Assembly: GCA_963930775.1 (NCBI GenBank)
Contig: OZ005689.1
Location: 7,107,569-7,171,568, forward strand
Direction: 5' to 3'
Source of the DNA: Cliona cf. orientalis
Lineage: Eukaryota; Porifera; Demospongiae; Clionaida; Clionaidae
Length of the DNA: 64,000 nt
Shown piece by piece: positions 33,990-46,078 of this stretch. The notes beneath the pieces were generated by a model that saw nothing but the letters and a program-made list of their open reading frames with translations, was not told the DNA's origin and searched no databases. How positions within the stretch are numbered: position 1 is the first letter of the stretch; each line of letters opens with the position of its first letter. The translations under genes were made by a program, and so were the position numbers.

Positions 33990-36900
33990 TGTTACGTCAA
34001 TAACTACAGTCCCATCAATAACTACAGTCTCAATAGTCACTACTGTCTACTACAGTACCACCAGTCTCCATTGTCACATCAATAACTACAGTCTCATTGG
34101 TCACTACTGTCACATCAGTAAGTACAGTCCCATTGGTCACTACTGTCACATCAGTAACTACAGTCTCAATAGTCACTACTGTCAACTACAGTCCCACCAG
34201 TCTCCACTGTCACATCAGTAACTACAGTCCCACAAGTCTCTACTGTCACATCAGTAACCCATTGGTCACTACCGTCTCATTAGTAACTGCAGTCCCATCG
34301 GTCACTATTGTACGGTGGCCGAGAAGGACACTGCCGCGGCGGCCAAAGCCGCCGTGGGCCGCCCAAAAGCCGCCATGGGCCGCCAAAGGGCCGCCCATCG
34401 GCTGCGGCTGGCCGCCGCGGCTCAGCCGCTCCCGCCAATCTGTTTGAAAATCGATTGTCTAGCTTACAACTAGTTAGTTAGACTATTATCCCGCACGCAT
34501 GCGCAAGCGGTCAGTTAGTCAGTCTGTCTTTGTCATCGCCCGCACGATATGCATTGGCATCTGGGCACAATGGGTTATAACGCCGATCAAATATAACAAA
34601 GAAACGGACTCGGTCTCGATCGATACTGGGTACAGGGGCTAAAATATTTGTTGGACACTCCTATCAACCGCGTGCTTTCTACCCATGCGCACGCAGTACT
34701 GATTTACCAGACCACGCCCACCGCAGCGTTTAAGCGCGCGCTCCATATCTGCTAAGCACGAGAACGATCACCACCGATAAAGAACGGGCGGTATACATCA
34801 CATAAACCTTTCCCTCTCAATTGCCCCCCACCACAGCGTTTAGTTATTAGCTAATACCTTTTCTCTGACAAAAAACGCGGAGGGCTGAGTTCCCGAGTAA
34901 ACGTAATGACACACCTAACTATGGTGACCTAACGTTGTCCAGTTAACCATTCGTGAACCGAATATCGATTTTAAATAATTGGCGGGCGCGGCTGAGCCGC
35001 GGCGGCCAGCCGCAGCCGATGGGCGGCCCTTTGGCGGCCAACGGCGGCTTTCGGGCGGCCCCAACGCGGCCTTGGCCGCCGCGGCAGTGTCCTTCTCGGC
35101 CACCGTACTATTGTCACATCAGTAACTACAGTCTCAATAGTCACTACTGTCAACTACAGTCCCACCAGTCTCCACTGTCACATCAGTAACTACAGTCCCA
35201 TTGGTCACTACTGTCACATCAGTAATTACAGTCCCATTGGTCACTACTGTCAATTACAGTCCCACCAGTCTCCACTGTCACATCAGTAACTACAGTCCCA
35301 TTGGTCACTATTGTCACGTCAGTAACTACAGTCTCAATAGTCACTACTGTCATCTACAGTCCCACCAGTCTCCACTGTCACATCAGTAACTACAGTCCCA
35401 TTGGTCACTATTGTCACATCAGTAACTACAGTCTCAATAGTCACTACTGTCATCTACAGTCCCACCAGTCTCCACTGTCACATCAGTAACTACAGTCCCA
35501 CAAGTCTCTACTGTCACATCAGTAACTACAGTCCCATTGGTCATTACCGTCTCATTAGTAACTGCAGTCCCATCAGTCACTATTGTCACATCAGTAACTA
35601 CAGTCTCAATAGTCACTACTGTCAACTACAGTCCCACCAGTCTCCACTGTCACATCAGTAACTACAGTCCCATTGGTCACTACTGTCACATTAGTAACTA
35701 CAGTCTCAATAGTCACTACTGTCAACTACAGTCCCACCAGTCTCCACTGTCACATCAGTAACTACAGTCCCATTGGTCACTATTGTCACATCAGTAACTA
35801 CAGTCTCAATAGTCACTACTGTCATCTACAGTCCCACCAGTCTCCACTGTCACATCAGTAACTACAGTCCCATTGGTCACTATTGTCACATCAGTAACTA
35901 CAGTCTCAATAGTCAATACTGTCATCTACAGTCCCACCAGTCTCCACTGTCACATCAGTAACTACAGTCCCACAAGTCTCTACTGTCACATCAGTAACTA
36001 CAGTCCCATTGGTCATTACCGTCTCATTAGTAACTGCAGTCCCATCAGTCACTATTGTCACATCAGTAACTACAGTCTCAATAGTCACTACTGTCATCTA
36101 CAGTCCCACCAGTCTCCACTGTCACATCAGTAACTACAGTCCCACAAGTCTCTACTGTCACATCAGTAACTACAGTCCCATTGGTCATTACCGTCTCATT
36201 AGTACCTGCAGTCCCATCAGTCACTATTGTCACATCAGTAACTACAGTCTCAATAGTCACTACTGTCAACTACAGTCCCACCAGTCTCCACTGTCACATC
36301 AGTAACTACAGTCCCATTGGTCACTACTGTCACATTAGTAACTACAGTCTCAATAGTCACTACTGTCAACTACAGTCCCACCAGTCTCCACTGTCACATC
36401 AGTAACTAAAGTCCCATTGGTCACTACCGTCTCATTAGTAACTGCAGTCCCATCGGTCACTATTGTCACATCAGTAACTACAGTCTCAATAGTCACTACT
36501 GTCAACTACAGTCCCACCAGTCTCCACTGTCACATCAGTAACTACAGTCCCACAAGTCTCTACTGTCACATCAGTAACTACAGTCCCATTGGTCACTACC
36601 GTCTCATTAGTACTTGCAGTCCCATCGGTCACTATTGTCACATCAGTAACTACAGTCTCAATAGTCACTACTGTCAACTACAGTCCCACCAGTCTCCACT
36701 GTCACATCAGTAACTGCAGTCCCATTGGTCACTATTGTCACATCAGTAACTACAGTCTCAATAGTCACAACTGTCAACTACAGTCCCACCAGTCTCCACT
36801 GTCACATCAGTAACTGCAGTCCCATTGGTCACTATTGTCACATCAGTAACTACAGTCTCAATAGTCACTACTCTCATCTACAGTCCCACCAGTCTCCACT

Positions 36901-37560
36901 GTCGCATCAGTAACTACAGTCACATAAGTCTCTACTGTCACATCAGTAACTACAGTCCCATTGGTCACTACCGTCTCATTAGTAACTGCAGTCCCATCGG
37001 TCACTATTGTCACATCAGTAACTACAGTCTCAATAGTCACTACTGTCAACTACAGTCCCACCAGTCTCCACTGTCACATCAGTAACTACAGTCCCAATGG
37101 TCACTATTGTCACATCAGTAACTACAGTCTCAATAGTCACTACTGTCAACTACAGTCCCACCAGTCTCCACTGTCACATCAGTAACTACAGTCCCATTGG
37201 TCACTACCGTCTCATTAGTAACTGCAGTCCCATCGGTCACTATTGTCACATCAGTAACTACAGTCTCAATAGTCACTACTGTCAACTACAGTCCCACCAG
37301 TCTCCACTGTCACATCAGTAACTACAATTCTGATTCTGTCTCCACTGTCACATCAGTAACTATAGTCCAGTCAGTCACTATTAACTATAATAATAATATT
37401 ATTACAGTCCACTACTGTCACATCAGTAACAAGATTCCCATCAGTACTAGTCCCCACCATCACTTCTGTTTAATTATTACAGTCCCACATGTCTAAATTG
37501 TCACACTGGCAGTGGCTAACTACAGTCCCGCCTGTCTCCACAGTGTGTGCACCATGAGTG
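33990..37560. repeat. Minisatellite of GTCACATCAGTAACTACAGT-type units
   Basis: Short units built from GTCACTACTGTCACATCAGT and ACTACAGTCCCAYTGG-like blocks are combined into higher-order repeats of about 100 and 172 bp. The array is interrupted at 34311-35107 by a TIR element. Long frames are open on both strands because unit lengths are mostly multiples that avoid stops; composition (T/V/S or T/V/D/E only) argues for satellite, not exon. A stray copy lies at about 38425-38475. Confidence 0.92.
34311..35107. mobile_element. 797-bp GC-rich TIR element in the minisatellite
   Basis: Arms of about 130 bp start TACGGTGGCCGAGAAGGACA and are rich in CGGCGGCC. The right arm is the inverted copy ending at 35107. 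CTATTG flanks both ends (34305-34310, 35108-35113), and neighbouring units show the single-copy site CACTATTGTCACATC. The 6-bp duplication could be read as 7 bp if the terminal A is excluded. The interior has no recognisable gene. Confidence 0.88.
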
Positions 37561-39829
37561 TATAAAATTATTATTATTGGTAGCTAGCATAATTATATTA
37601 TAGTTATTATTTGATTGGCTCAATCAGATTTTGAAATCATTAAAAGAGATGCTACCAAAATTAATACATATTATAAGATCTCATATCAATCCATTGTTTT
37701 GATTGCAGTACTTCAGAAGGTGGAGATCTATATTATTATTATGAAGGATCTTCTGTATATTCAAGAGAAGCTCCCACTATATAAAATAGAGAATACGGAC
37801 ATCGTCATCCATAGCTGTTTCAGCCATAGACTCTGATAGTTCATGATTATAACATTAAATTTATTATCCACCTATACCTATAGGCACCTCTCTGATGCAT
37901 GAGAATTCCTGAACAATATAAACTTGATTAACTTGCTGTGAGTGACCCGTGCGGGTGAAGGTGTACTAAGATGGAAGTGCATGGGGTGCATGGAGTACAC
38001 AATGGAAGAATATTAAGTCAGAATGAGAAATCAATGTCAGGAATTTGATACTATGGAAAGATACGATCTCTAAGCACAGCATATTTCTCTGTGCAACATT
38101 TACAGCTTTGTATATAAACAATCATGCATTAACATAGCAGTAAAGAGAGAATATGAATTCTAACTATTAAGTAGTTTGAATCTGAAATATCTAAAATAGT
38201 GCCTTTACTGAATCAATATTATGCTATAGTTCTGATGACACTTTAAAACCTCCAAATGTTCTATCATCATTATTATTCTATTCTAAGGATAATATGATCA
38301 GAGGTTAGGAAATTACCACGAAAATAATATGAAGGAAAGTTCCGAATGATTTTTAAATCCTTTATTTACTGTCCCTGTAGCTGATTTATAAATTCTCAGT
38401 ATAATAGCTGTCACTATTATAAAATTGTCACATCAGTAACTTCAGTCCTATCAGTCACTATACTGTCACATCTACAAGTTATGCATATTAATATTATTAT
38501 TCTGATCGCATCCTAAGTGGGAAAAAGTGTGTTCATTTAGCTAGGAAAATATCTGCATTAGAAACAAACTAAATTTAACAAGCGCATGAAGCAGCCAATG
38601 ACCATCTTTTCCTAACTTTGCTTCACTCCAGTATTTAGCTATGGTAAATAATATAGTCATTGGCCTAAACTGTGATGATGCATCAGCATACATACTAGTA
38701 TTTAATCTTTTATTCCAATATTATACACGTAAGAAAACCTTTCCTGGCATCATTGTCTGAGTTGGAAAAAAAATCGGCCCTGGCAGGATTCAAACCGGGG
38801 CGCACATTTCACACTGCCTGGCAGACTCAGAGCTTAACCATTACACCATCTGGACAGTTACTTTAGTATACTTGTGGCTTTTGTGTTTGACAAGGACATT
38901 TTCATTCAACAATGAAAGTGAAATTGAAATTCTGGAACATTTAAATTTTTGTTTTTGATGCTCTATCTGCTGGTCTTTGAATTATCTTCGTAGCATGTTC
39001 TGGGGCTGAGTTTACTTACATTATATTACATTACAATAGATTGATCTTATTTTTCTTCCCATTTAGGATGTAATGAGATGCCAATAATACATCAGGGTCC
39101 ACCCCAGAATGTATGCATGCGGTGGACTAATAGTATTAAATTAATTGCTTCCTACCAAATTTTAATTAGTAATATATACACATTAATTATTACTACTATC
39201 AAAGTATGCCATTCCATAGTCAGCTTGTCAATGTCACCTGTGGCCCCTCATAATTGCCCCACAAGTGGAATGAAACAAAAGCCATGTACATGTATGCATC
39301 TTAGATGATAATTTTTTTTACTATGTATACATCTAAGCTCAACTTAATAGGCATACATGTGGCATCTTATCAATAAACAAACATGCAGTAATTAATAATT
39401 TTTGGTTTCATTGCTAAAGTTATCACGTACAGTTCTTGAAGTTCAACGTTTAATGCTTGGATTGAGGATATAGCATATACAACCTATCTGGCTGCTTTCG
39501 TATCCTTTTGCCAGGGACAGTAAGATCACTTGTTAAAGTGCATGCCTTCCTTTTTCCTACAAGCAATGCCAAATATTATAACACAGAAAAGTTATAGGAA
39601 ATTCTGTAACTAACTTGGTCTAGATTTCTTAGGTGGTGGTTGTAAGTGAGCAGTAGAGGAAGCAGTAGGCTGCAGTGCTGTGGGAGAAAGTTATGGGCTA
39701 ATAATAACGTCAATTATAGCACTTATTGTTCCATGGCATCTTTACCCAATGTGTGCATGTGCAGGGGTAAAGAAATCTTATTGCTGTCAGTCATCAGTAC
39801 AAGAAGTTTAAACCACTCCGACTACAATA
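37561..39829. other. Intergenic spacer, no protein gene seen
   Basis: AT-rich sequence with only short frames. It includes a stray minisatellite fragment (38425-38475) and a tRNA-like sequence (38775-38855). Confidence 0.45.
38775..38855 (-). tRNA. tRNA-like sequence (degenerate tRNA or SINE head)
   Basis: On the minus strand an A-box-like TGGTGTAATGGTTA is followed 35-40 bases later by a B-box-like GGTTTGAATCC, then a T8 run that would terminate RNA polymerase III. Acceptor and T stems pair poorly, so an intact tRNA is unlikely. It may be a pseudogene or a SINE promoter. Confidence 0.35.
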
Positions 39830-40040
39830 ATGAACAGACTACTTTCTCAACAAAAAATTGTAGCTTGTTCAGGCTCACCCCAATATACTGCACATACGAC
39901 GTATGTGCAGAACGTAATGTGAATCTTCTAGGGAGAGGATATCAACCTCCAACGGTACTAGCGTATCCTCAGAGGTTGATATCATCTATATATATATACA
40001 TTAATCATAGTATATTGCAGTCACATAAACTAGAGCTCAC
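39830..40040. repeat. Segmental repeat flanking exon unit 1
   Basis: Shares CTTGTTCAGGCTCA, CTGCACATACG, GAGGATATCAACCTCC and AACATTGA.CATAG-like blocks with 42910-43060 and 45055-45200. Each of these three copies lies just left of one of the 135-nt exon units. Confidence 0.6.
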
Positions 40041-40043
40041 ATA

Positions 40044-40549
40044 CCCCGCGCGCATATTGTGCAATCTATAGATTTACTTTCGGTGCATGGCTATAATTTT
40101 GTAAACTTCAAAGAAATAGAAATGCTGCTTAGCCTTTCCGTGACACTTGAAAATGCACTCCCTGCACCCAGACCTACATTATGATTGGTTACAGATTTCA
40201 GTCACTGTAGACATCACGAGCATTATTTAGAACACCGACGATCTTTACGAGCCTTGTGCTTGGCCACTTAGTTGTGTGCATGAGCAGAAAGCACAATTGG
40301 TATGCATATGCATTGATGGGCACTGTCGATAGGCGTGGCTACTGTGGCCAACAAAAAGGCACTATTTGTGACGCTTATGGACCGTATCCCTCGATTTTAC
40401 GCACACTGAAGCCAGTTTTTCGCCAAACTCGATTGATTCGTTGTGATTACGAGTCGCTTAGACGTCTATAACTCGAAAAAAAAAAGATTTTTGTGCTAAC
40501 GATAACGACAACGACTGATTACTTCACCCCCTTGCGCATGCGCGCGAGG
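40044..40549. mobile_element. TA-flanked MITE with CCCCGCGCGCA ends (copy 1)
   Basis: Ends CCCCGCGCGCATATTG and the complement of CCTCGCGCGCATGCGCAA are flanked by TA (40042-40043, 40550-40551). A second, longer copy is at 46701-47548. Shared interior includes GGCACTGTCGATAGGCGTGG and CGACAACGAC repeats. Confidence 0.78.
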
Positions 40550-40582
40550 TAATTATGTGTTCAACTAAGTCTTCAAACTCAC

Positions 40583-40717
40583 GATTTGGGTCCCCATTCC
40601 TGGGACTGTTGACGTCGCCTGCAGTCAGCTGGGCATTGGCTGTCCTAGTCCTACTCTCACTCCATTGCTCACCATCTGTCATTGGATCATCTTCTTGGGA
40701 CTTTTGATGCATTGTGA
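40583..40717 (-). CDS. 135-nt exon unit 1 (45-residue hydrophilic repeat)
   Basis: Isolated copy of the exon described for 45262-46078, reading MHQKSQEDDPMTDGEQ and SESRTRTANAQLTAG. Splice signals are intact: TATAG before and GTGAGT-like after. It lies beside the MITE at 40044-40549. Confidence 0.55.
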
Positions 40718-41232
40718 CTATAAATTTAAAGATGATAGTGAATGCATACTTAAAGAACAAATTTAATCCATTGAGGCTTGGGAAACAGTTATATGATGGG
40801 TGGTAAACAAATGAATCACTTAAAGATGCTATTATACACAAGTTAGATTATCCACTAGTCACATTTCCCTGGAAACATAATTTAAAGCATTTTATTCCAG
40901 GTATCTGTTCAACACAAGGAAATGGACCTCTATCACAATGCCTGGACGCTGGTACCTACTTTTGAATCCAAGCATATGTAAAACTAAAATGGCTACACTG
41001 CATGGGTCAATAGTGTAACCAAGTCTCCTTATGTCTCATATCAGTTTTTGTAGCGGTCAGTTCAACTTGAGCATAATGGGCAATGTATTGGATATTGAAA
41101 ATTTGTAGGTGCACTTCTTGGGGATTTAATTTTGAGAATTGCATTAAAATTAGCATAATTTATCTACCCCGAACTAATGGACGGGCTATTTTCTTAACAA
41201 AATTAACATATTATGCTCCTCAGGTGTGTTAA

Positions 41233-42171
41233 GGACCGGTGTCATAGCGGATTTGTTCCGTCGCGAAAATGTTCCGGGGGAACATATCCGCTAGCGGATA
41301 CGTTCCGCCGGAACACATCCGCTAGCGTAGGTGTTCCACCCGGAACATTTCCGCATTCGCGGATACGTTCCGGGCCGCGTGAATGTTCCGCCTATATGAA
41401 CTTACCTAACGAGCGTGCGCGTTTCTGTTTGAAGGCTTTGGGCATGCTTACGTCGGTCTAGAGTATGAAGGACCCCAAAGCAGAGCTTGTACAGACATCA
41501 CGATATCCTAGCTAATTAGCCTGAAACACTCGCTAGCCTCGCGATTGGAGAATGTGGTCCGCAAGACTATATCACTAGCTCGTTGGACTGTCAGTCATTC
41601 ATTTGATTATAAAGCTTACCGTTCGGTAACTTTCTGATAATACACCTTCTTAATATTACCATAATGTAATCTTGATATTAATTCATAGGCTAGCCATCAA
41701 GGATATTATAATATATATATAATAGATAAATGATAGATACATCACGCATAAATGCAACAACTTAATTAATAAGCATGTTTGGCTTATAATGTGACAAAAA
41801 TCAAGTAAGAAAGCTATCTTCTAAATCACTTTTCGAAATGGCATAAGACTAAAGTACATGCAGCCACTCTCAACCGCTCTCCTCTACCTGGAGTATGTAG
41901 GGTGGAGCCCAACATTCGAAGCTTGCATGGGCTCCGCCCAACTAGGTATGAAGGCATGAAGTACAAATCTGTAATATTATTATAGAGCAAGCTATACCTG
42001 GACATACTAACTTAAGGAGTATCCAGACCATACTACCGTCGCCAATGCGCTGTGCTGAGTTTTCAATGGAAACGGGACACCCGGAACAAATCCGCTGAGT
42101 TCTTTGAAAACCGGAACATATCCGCTAGCGTACAAGTTCCGCCGGAACAAATCCGCTGTGACACCGGGACC
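41233..42171. mobile_element. 0.94-kb TIR element with CGGAACA/TCCGCT subterminal repeats
   Basis: Left end GGACCGGTGTCATAGCGGAT and right end (complement GGTCCCGGTGTCACAGCGGA) are inverted. Next to both ends CGGAACATATCCGCTAGCG-like motifs recur, at least seven on the left (41250-41395) and three on the right (42075-42155). Such subterminal clusters are typical transposase-binding sites. No transposase is encoded. The target duplication is unclear. Confidence 0.75.
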
Positions 42172-42905
42172 AGCACTAAAACAGTGATAAGTATACAAGG
42201 CCTTAGATCTCCACTTGTGAGCATGTCAGAGACATGAAACAAACTCCACATGAATGTTAATCTTTTACCACATCAAAGGCGCTTACTAATTAACCACGCC
42301 CACCATCACCTTGGAGGGCGTGGCTGATCTCGTACGTGCACTATTATAGCATTAAAGCCAAAATCCGGAGAACAAGCACCCTTGCTAGCATCATGGTAAG
42401 GCATTCATAAGAATCTACACATCCTAATCTACAATATTGCCCCTGTGCTTTTTGTAAGCTGTCTTAGTTTAGGCGCTATAGCCTAAATTTGCCATCCGCC
42501 CAACTACAAAAGCTTACCTCACGGCCGTCTTGTCGAATTTTTCAAAAATGCCAAAGGACAGATTACTTCAGGTAGGTACAAACAAACTGTAGAAAATGTT
42601 AAGCGAGGCATCAGGGGCTTCTTTGTTCTCCGATCGAGCCACCCTACTAGGTTGCCTATACTTTGTACAGGGATGGGTGTGGCAGAGTCACGTGACCAGG
42701 CAGGTGGCTGATCGAGCAGACTGCTGAAACAGCGTAGTTTGAAGCCTTCTTCGATCATTTTGGCATCTTGTACGCTGTATTTCATATATAGTCCACGTAT
42801 TCTGCCTTAGAATCTATGTTAGAGGTCCTCTTGGCCGGCTTTACCACCTACGTTGGCCACGCCCACCAATTATTGCATGCGCGTGCGCGGTCCCAGTCCT
42901 TAATT
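42172..42905. other. Spacer with possible short splice signals, no gene assigned
   Basis: An ATG followed directly by GTAAGG at 42392-42400 and a GTAAGC donor-like site near 42515 on the minus strand were noted, but no family or consistent exon chain could be built. Confidence 0.3.
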
Positions 42906-43110
42906 CACCTGAGTCTTTCAGGCTCATCCCAAAATTCTGCACATACGTGAAGCTTCTATAGGGAGAGGATATCAACCTCCGAGGGTACCCTAGCAATAAA
43001 AACATTGACCATAGTGCATTGCATTCACATTATTATAAACTGTTCAACTAAGTCTGGGGATATACAACCGATATTTAGGAAGAGAAATAAATTAACTGCA
43101 TCAAACTCAC

Positions 43111-43245
43111 GATTTGGTTCCCCATTCCTGGAACTGTTGACGTCGCCTGCAGTCAGCTGAGCATTGGCCGTCCTAGTCCTACTCTCATTCCCTTGCTCAC
43201 CATCTGTCATTGGTTCATCTTCTTGGGACGTTTGATGCATTGTGA
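43111..43245 (-). CDS. 135-nt exon unit 2
   Basis: Second isolated exon copy (MHQTSQEDEPMTDGEQGNES), exactly 135 nt between TATAG acceptor and GTGAGT donor. Preceded on its left by the same segmental flank as units 1 and 3. Confidence 0.55.
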
Positions 43246-43319
43246 CTATAAATTTAAAGATAATAGTCAATGCATACCATACTTAAAGAACAAATTTAAT
43301 CCATGGAGGCTTGGGACAC

Positions 43320-43670
43320 AGTTATACAATGGGCGGTATACAAAATAATCACTTAAAATTATGCATGCTACTATGCTACTATACACAAGTTAGATTATGT
43401 AAAGTTCTACTACTAGTGATACTTGCCTGGAAACATACCATATTTATGCTAATAGAATGCAAGCGAAAAAACTAATTACAATTTCAAATTTTGTACAATT
43501 TTCTGATAAAGGTTGTCATGCGCTCCATTAAGATAAACAGTTACTACAAAAAAATCCTAGAATGCGAATTTTCTTAGACTAATTAGATCATGTGTTTTAT
43601 TAGCATAAACAGAGTAACTTAAGTATTTCCTACAAATAATGTGACTGAACACTATAATTATTATTATAGC
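43320..43670. repeat. Segmental duplication, copy also at 55365-55560
   Basis: Shares GGTATACAAA, TTATGCAT, AAGGTTGTCA..GCTCCAT and ATTAGATCATGTGTT-like blocks with the sequence just right of the main exon array. Both copies therefore mark the edge of a duplicated exon-array segment. Confidence 0.6.
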
Positions 43671-43689
43671 ACCATGCTATGTACAATTA

Positions 43690-44460
43690 GTACAGTGCAC
43701 ATGCGCAGATGAAACCAACACCCTCAGCTATTATGGTGTAGACCACACCCCTAGCCTCGTCCCCAGGCCCCTCCCAATGCTGGAAGAAGGGCCTGGTACA
43801 CACCGACTGCGCATCCGCCACTTTATCCGTAGATTTTCTGTAAAATTGTCCGTATACTATAGCTTACCTTGTGGCAATTCGATAGCTTGCTCAAACAGGT
43901 GCCAGGGTAAGTCTTTTTACTTTTGCTGGCCAGCCAACTGCTCGAATAAATTTTTTGAGCTAGCGTTGTGCATTCCTTGGCCATACGTAAGCAGAAAGAA
44001 AGGATGACGTTATCTTAAATATTTAGTATACTGAATATTTTACGATGTATCCAGATTCTGGGTACAAATTGGTGCATGTGCAATTGGTGTGTACCAGGCC
44101 CTTCTCCCCACGTTGGGAGGGGCCTGGGGACGAGGCTAACCACACCCCTCACTGCAGGCTGCTCAAACTCACCATATAATGGCGACGTTCTCACTCTGCT
44201 CTAACGTCGAATCTACCACCAGACCATGACAAAGAGCAGATATCGCCTCTCACTTCGCTCGAGGCTTGGTGGCCTTTTGAGCAGGCCTGTCGAAACGCGC
44301 GGCGCCGTTCGAGTTCGAGAATGCATCTCTATGGCGCCTAGACCTGGCAACCTTGTATGTGCACACGGCATAATTCTGACTAATCGTGAGTCTTCTGAAC
44401 TTGTAGGAGAGCGCATCTTTTATGCCCTCCAGATAATTAGGACACGGACTATAATATAAG
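43690..44460. repeat. Direct repeat, copy 1 (contains element B)
   Basis: Aligns with 44510-44960: ATGCGCAGATGAAA, TATGGTGTAGACCACACCC, TGGCGACGTTCTCACTCT, ACCAGACCATGACAAAGAGC and CGCCTCTC.CTTCGCTCGAGG. A third, inverted partial copy is at about 55565-55710. Open frames inside are conserved only as repeat. Confidence 0.7.
43752..44138. mobile_element. 387-bp MITE with TAGCCTCGT ends (element B)
   Basis: Ends TAGCCTCGTCCCCAGGCCCC and its complement are followed by matching AGAAGGGCCTGGTACACACC blocks. The 10-bp ACCACACCCC is duplicated (43742-43751, 44139-44148). The second repeat copy retains the empty site (GTAGACCACACCCTCACT), confirming insertion. It is related to elements A and C. Confidence 0.9.
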
Positions 44461-44509
44461 AAAATTGTTGTTCTGAAAAAAATGTACCTTTACGGTAACA
44501 GCATGCTAT

Positions 44510-44960
44510 GTACAATCGAGTGCCAATTAGTACAGTGTGCATGCGCAGATGAAAGCAGCACAGAACTTTGCTAAAGCTCATTATGGTGTAGACCACACCC
44601 TCACTACAGGCCAAGAGCAGCTGCTCAAACTCATCGTGTAATGGCGACGTTCTCACTCTTCTCAAATGTCGAATCTATCACCAGACCATGACAAAGAGCA
44701 GACATCGCCTCTCGCTTCGCTCGAGGCTCAGTGGCCTGCTGAGCAGGCCTGTCGAAATACGCAGTGCTTACGCCGCTCGCTCGAGCTCAATAATGCATCT
44801 CAATGGCCCTAGGCCCTGGCAACCTTGTTTGTGCACACGGCACACTATCAACAATTCTGACCAATCGTGAGTCTAAACTTGTAAGAAAGTGCATCTTTTA
44901 TGCATCCAGGTTAGGACACTGACTATATAAGGGAATTGATTGTCTGAAAAATATTCTTCT
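44510..44960. repeat. Direct repeat, copy 2 (empty site)
   Basis: Same sequence as 43690-44460 without element B. Ends TTTTATGCATCCAGGTTAGGACACTGACTAT-like, matching copy 1. Confidence 0.7.
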
Positions 44961-45261
44961 TTGTATACAGTATAACCATGCAGAAAACCCCTTGAATGGA
45001 TTTCCACCTCTCCACTGCCCTAATGGGCAGGCTACTAATCTCAACTAAAACTGTTCCTTGTTCAGGCTCGTCTCAAAATTCTGCACATACGTGAAACTTC
45101 TAGCAAAAGGATATCAACTAACCTCCGAGGGTACTTTAGCTATAAAAACATTGATCATAGGTGCATTGCATTCACATAATAATTATTATAAACAGTTCAA
45201 CTTAGTCTTAGGATACGCCAGATATTACGGAAGTGATATAAATGAACTGCATAAAACTCAC

Positions 45262-46078
45262 GATTTGGTTCCCCATTCCTGGGACTGTTGATTTTGCCTG
45301 CAGTTAGCTGAGCATTGGCCGTCCTAGTGCTACTCTCACTGCCTTGCTCACCATCTGTCAGTGGTTCATCTTCTTGGGACTTTTGATGCATTGTGACTAT
45401 AAAAGATGATAATCGATGCATACTTCAATTTATAATCCATGGAAACTTGGGACACAGTTATACTGATGATGATCAACTTCATCAAACTCATGATTTGGTT
45501 CCCCATTCCTGGGACTGTTGACGTCGCCTGCAGTCAGCTGGGCATTGGCCGTCCTAGTCCTACTCTCACTCCATTGCTCACCATCTGTCAGTGGGTCATC
45601 TTCTTGGGACTTTTGATGCATTGTGACTATAAAAGATGATAATCGATGCATACTTCAATTTATAATCCATGGAGACCTGGGACACAGTTATATGATGATC
45701 AACTGCATCAAACTCACGATTTGGTTCCCCATTCCTGGGACTGTTGACGTTGCCTGCAGTCAGCTGGGCATTGGCCGTCCTAGTCCTACTCTCACTCCAT
45801 TGCTCACCATTTGCCAATGGTTCATCTTCTTGGGACTTTTGATGCATTGTGACTATAAAAGATGATAATCGATGCATACTTCAATTTATAATCCATGGAG
45901 ACTTGGAACACAGTTATATGATGATCAACTGCATCAAACTCACGATTTGGCTCCCCATTCCTGGAACTGTTGGCGTTGCCTGCAGTCAGATGGGCATTGG
46001 CCGTCCTAGTCCTACTCTCACTCCCTTGCTCACCATCTGTCAGTGGTTCATCTTTTTGGGACATTTGATGCATTGTGA
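45262..46078 (-). CDS. Exon array, left block: units 3-6
   Basis: Four minus-strand exons (45262-45396, 45492-45626, 45718-45852, 45944-46078), each exactly 135 nt, with spacers of 95, 91 and 91 nt. Every unit has an AG acceptor after a pyrimidine stretch (CATCTTTTATAG) and a GTGAGT donor, except unit 4, whose donor reads ATGAGT. The exon is phase-symmetric (two bases in, one base out), so units can be joined without frame change. The peptide is hydrophilic: MHQKSQEDEPLTDGEQ, SESRTRTANAQLTAG, NSPRNGEPN. No family is recognised. The host gene's other exons were not identified. Confidence 0.6.

Noticed and set aside
33990-37560. Regularly spaced short repeats resembling a CRISPR array
   Set aside because: Units are directly adjacent and higher-order, without unique spacers, and the context is eukaryotic.
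42519-42785. 88-codon open frame and a possible ATG-GTAAGG first exon near 42392
   Set aside because: Splice-like signals exist on both strands, but no coherent exon chain or homology could be found.
44213-44459. Open frames of 60-80 codons repeated at 44213 and 44688
   Set aside because: They are conserved only because the DNA is duplicated; frames differ between the two copies and no splice or family evidence exists.
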